Positions 5,731 through 6,537 of a stretch of DNA of 6,537 nt are shown here, piece by piece. Position numbers and translations under genes: made by a program. The notes under the pieces are model-generated. The model was not told the DNA's origin and did no database searches. It worked only from the letters and a program-made list of their open reading frames with translations. This DNA comes from an uncultured Alphaproteobacteria bacterium (GTDB taxonomy: Bacteria; Pseudomonadota; Alphaproteobacteria; RF32; CAG-239). The stretch covers positions 1 to 6,537 of the forward strand of contig CATGXW010000045.1 in assembly GCA_949542085.1 (NCBI GenBank), written 5' to 3'. How positions within the stretch are numbered: the first letter of the stretch is position 1; each line of letters starts with the position of its first letter.

Positions 5731-6373
5731 TGATACTCCCGCAAGCCATCCTTTTTGATTGGGACGAAACGTTAGCTCATACACGTGAAGCCGTGTCAGA
5801 GGCTATTGAACATACTTTGCAAAAATACAACAAAGAGCCATGGGAAGTCACCAAACAAAAATATCGGGATACATCAAAATCTTTCAAAGAAAACTTTCCC
5901 AATTTTTTCGGTAAAGACGCCGAAACGGCATATCAAGATTATCTCAGCTATTATCAGGCTCACTGCTTTCTTAAAGTACGTCCTAACGAAGGTGCCTCTG
6001 ACTTTCTAAAACTTTGCCTGAAAAAAAGAATAAAACTCTACATCACCTCTAACAAAGAAAAATCTTTCCTGACATACAATTTGAAAAAATCCTCGGCAAC
6101 AGAGATGCCTCCGAAAACAAACCCAGTCCCGCACCGGTATTCACCGCCCTGCAAAACACCACCATCCCCATCACCCCGCAAAATATCTGGCTCATCGGTG
6201 ACAGCAAACAAGACACCGACTGCGCTTATAATGCCGGCATCCAGCCGTTTCTTCTCGGCAACGGCAATTTTATAAACGAAGAGTATCTCCGTAACAAATT
6301 GACAGCACCACTGCCCCTGCTTAAATTCGCCGATTTTTATGAAATCATCGCATTTATAAGCCAATTGTCATAA
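5730..6373 (+). pseudogene. HAD-family phosphatase (phosphoglycolate phosphatase-like), frameshifted
   Basis: This is a haloacid dehalogenase-type hydrolase gene broken in the middle. The first frame carries motif I, DWDET (residues 10-14; nucleophile Asp10, acid Asp12), a helical cap region, and motif II, ITSN (105-108). From about 6074-6083 the homology continues in another frame: FEKILGNRDASENKPSP with the motif III Lys at 6119-6121, then motif IV IGDSKQDTD (6194-6220), ending at TAA 6371-6373. In related enzymes about 12 residues separate the 'xxL' after SNK from the Phe of FxxIxG. Here only eight bases (6072-6079) do, so a loss of about 28 bases is inferred. Unrepaired translation ends at 6275 with 181 residues and lacks motifs III and IV, so it would be inactive. 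The start overlaps the fliE stop and has no ribosome site of its own. The substrate is unknown. Confidence 0.82.
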
Positions 6374-6402
6374 AAACGTCATACTTTTGTACATTTTTTG
6401 TC

Positions 6403-6431
6403 TTGAACGACAGGGATTTTTATGATATAAA
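6403..6431 (+). promoter_or_regulatory. Sigma-70-type promoter for the gene at the right edge
   Basis: TTGAAC (6403-6408) and TATAAA (6426-6431) are separated by 17 bases, giving a predicted start near 6438 and a leader of about 33 bases. A second, closer candidate is GTGACA (6437-6442) with TATTAT (6461-6466) at 18 bases; it would leave almost no leader. Either one separates the last gene from the flagellar operon. Confidence 0.5.
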
Positions 6432-6433
6432 AG

Positions 6434-6462
6434 TAAGTGACAACTAATTTTTATATCACTTA
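6434..6462. repeat. Inverted repeat upstream of the right-edge gene
   Basis: TAAGTGA (6434-6440) and TCACTTA (6456-6462) form perfect 7-bp arms around a 15-base AT-rich spacer. The repeat lies between the candidate -10 and the ATG, where a repressor could bind or a leader hairpin could form. Confidence 0.4.
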
Positions 6463-6470
6463 TTATAGCT

Positions 6471-6537
6471 ATGTTAAAGTTCATCTTCAAACCACTCAAG
6501 TGGTTCGTTCAGCAAGAAGCTGCCCTGCAAACCCTCA
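6471..6537 (+). CDS. Unidentified gene, N-terminus only (runs off the right edge)
   Basis: The first 22 codons begin MLKFIFKPLKWFVQQEAALQ. The start is basic and hydrophobic, resembling an amphipathic or membrane-directed segment. I do not recognise the protein. The ATG has no Shine-Dalgarno; the bases before it are TATTATAGCT. Support comes from the open frame to the window edge and from promoter-like elements upstream, so this is tentative. Confidence 0.4.
   Translation, partial: MLKFIFKPLKWFVQQEAALQTL

Overview
The window looks like chromosomal DNA from an alphaproteobacterium of moderate to low GC with a flagellum. The evidence is the flgB-flgC-fliE order behind a sigma-54-type promoter, and the sequence character of FtsW, MraY and the RsmB-type methyltransferase. 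No ribosomal RNA or other phylogenetic marker is present, so the lineage below class level is open. I see no CRISPR array, tRNA, insertion sequence or phage gene. The genes are mostly core functions; the unusual parts are a small degenerate FHA-like protein and two broken genes in the flagellar operon.

Region 1 (1-2261, minus strand) is a piece of the division and cell wall cluster in the order mraY, ftsW, murG. Only the first 17 codons of murG are inside the window, and they overlap the end of ftsW. MraY makes lipid I, MurG converts it to lipid II, and FtsW polymerises lipid II at the septum. murD, which commonly lies between mraY and ftsW, is absent; only 12 bases separate these two genes. 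murF is not upstream of mraY either.

Region 2 (2262-3617) holds a divergent intergenic region with a perfect 7-bp inverted repeat, then an RsmB/NOP-type RNA cytosine-5 methyltransferase on the plus strand.

Region 3 (3618-4134) is a single-gene unit: a good sigma-70-type promoter, a leader of about 85 bases, a 107-residue cysteine-rich protein resembling a degenerate FHA domain, and a strong 18-bp stem that can end transcription from both sides.

Region 4 (4137-6373) is flagellar. A standalone FlhB C-terminal-domain protein runs leftward. Divergently, a sigma-54 (-24/-12) promoter precedes flgB, flgC, fliE and a HAD-family phosphatase gene coupled to fliE. flgB and the HAD gene each carry a frame-breaking lesion, while flgC and fliE are intact. 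The lesions may be real decay of the operon or errors in the sequence.

Region 5 (6374-6537) contains a fresh sigma-70-type promoter, an inverted repeat, and the first 22 codons of an unidentified gene that runs off the edge.
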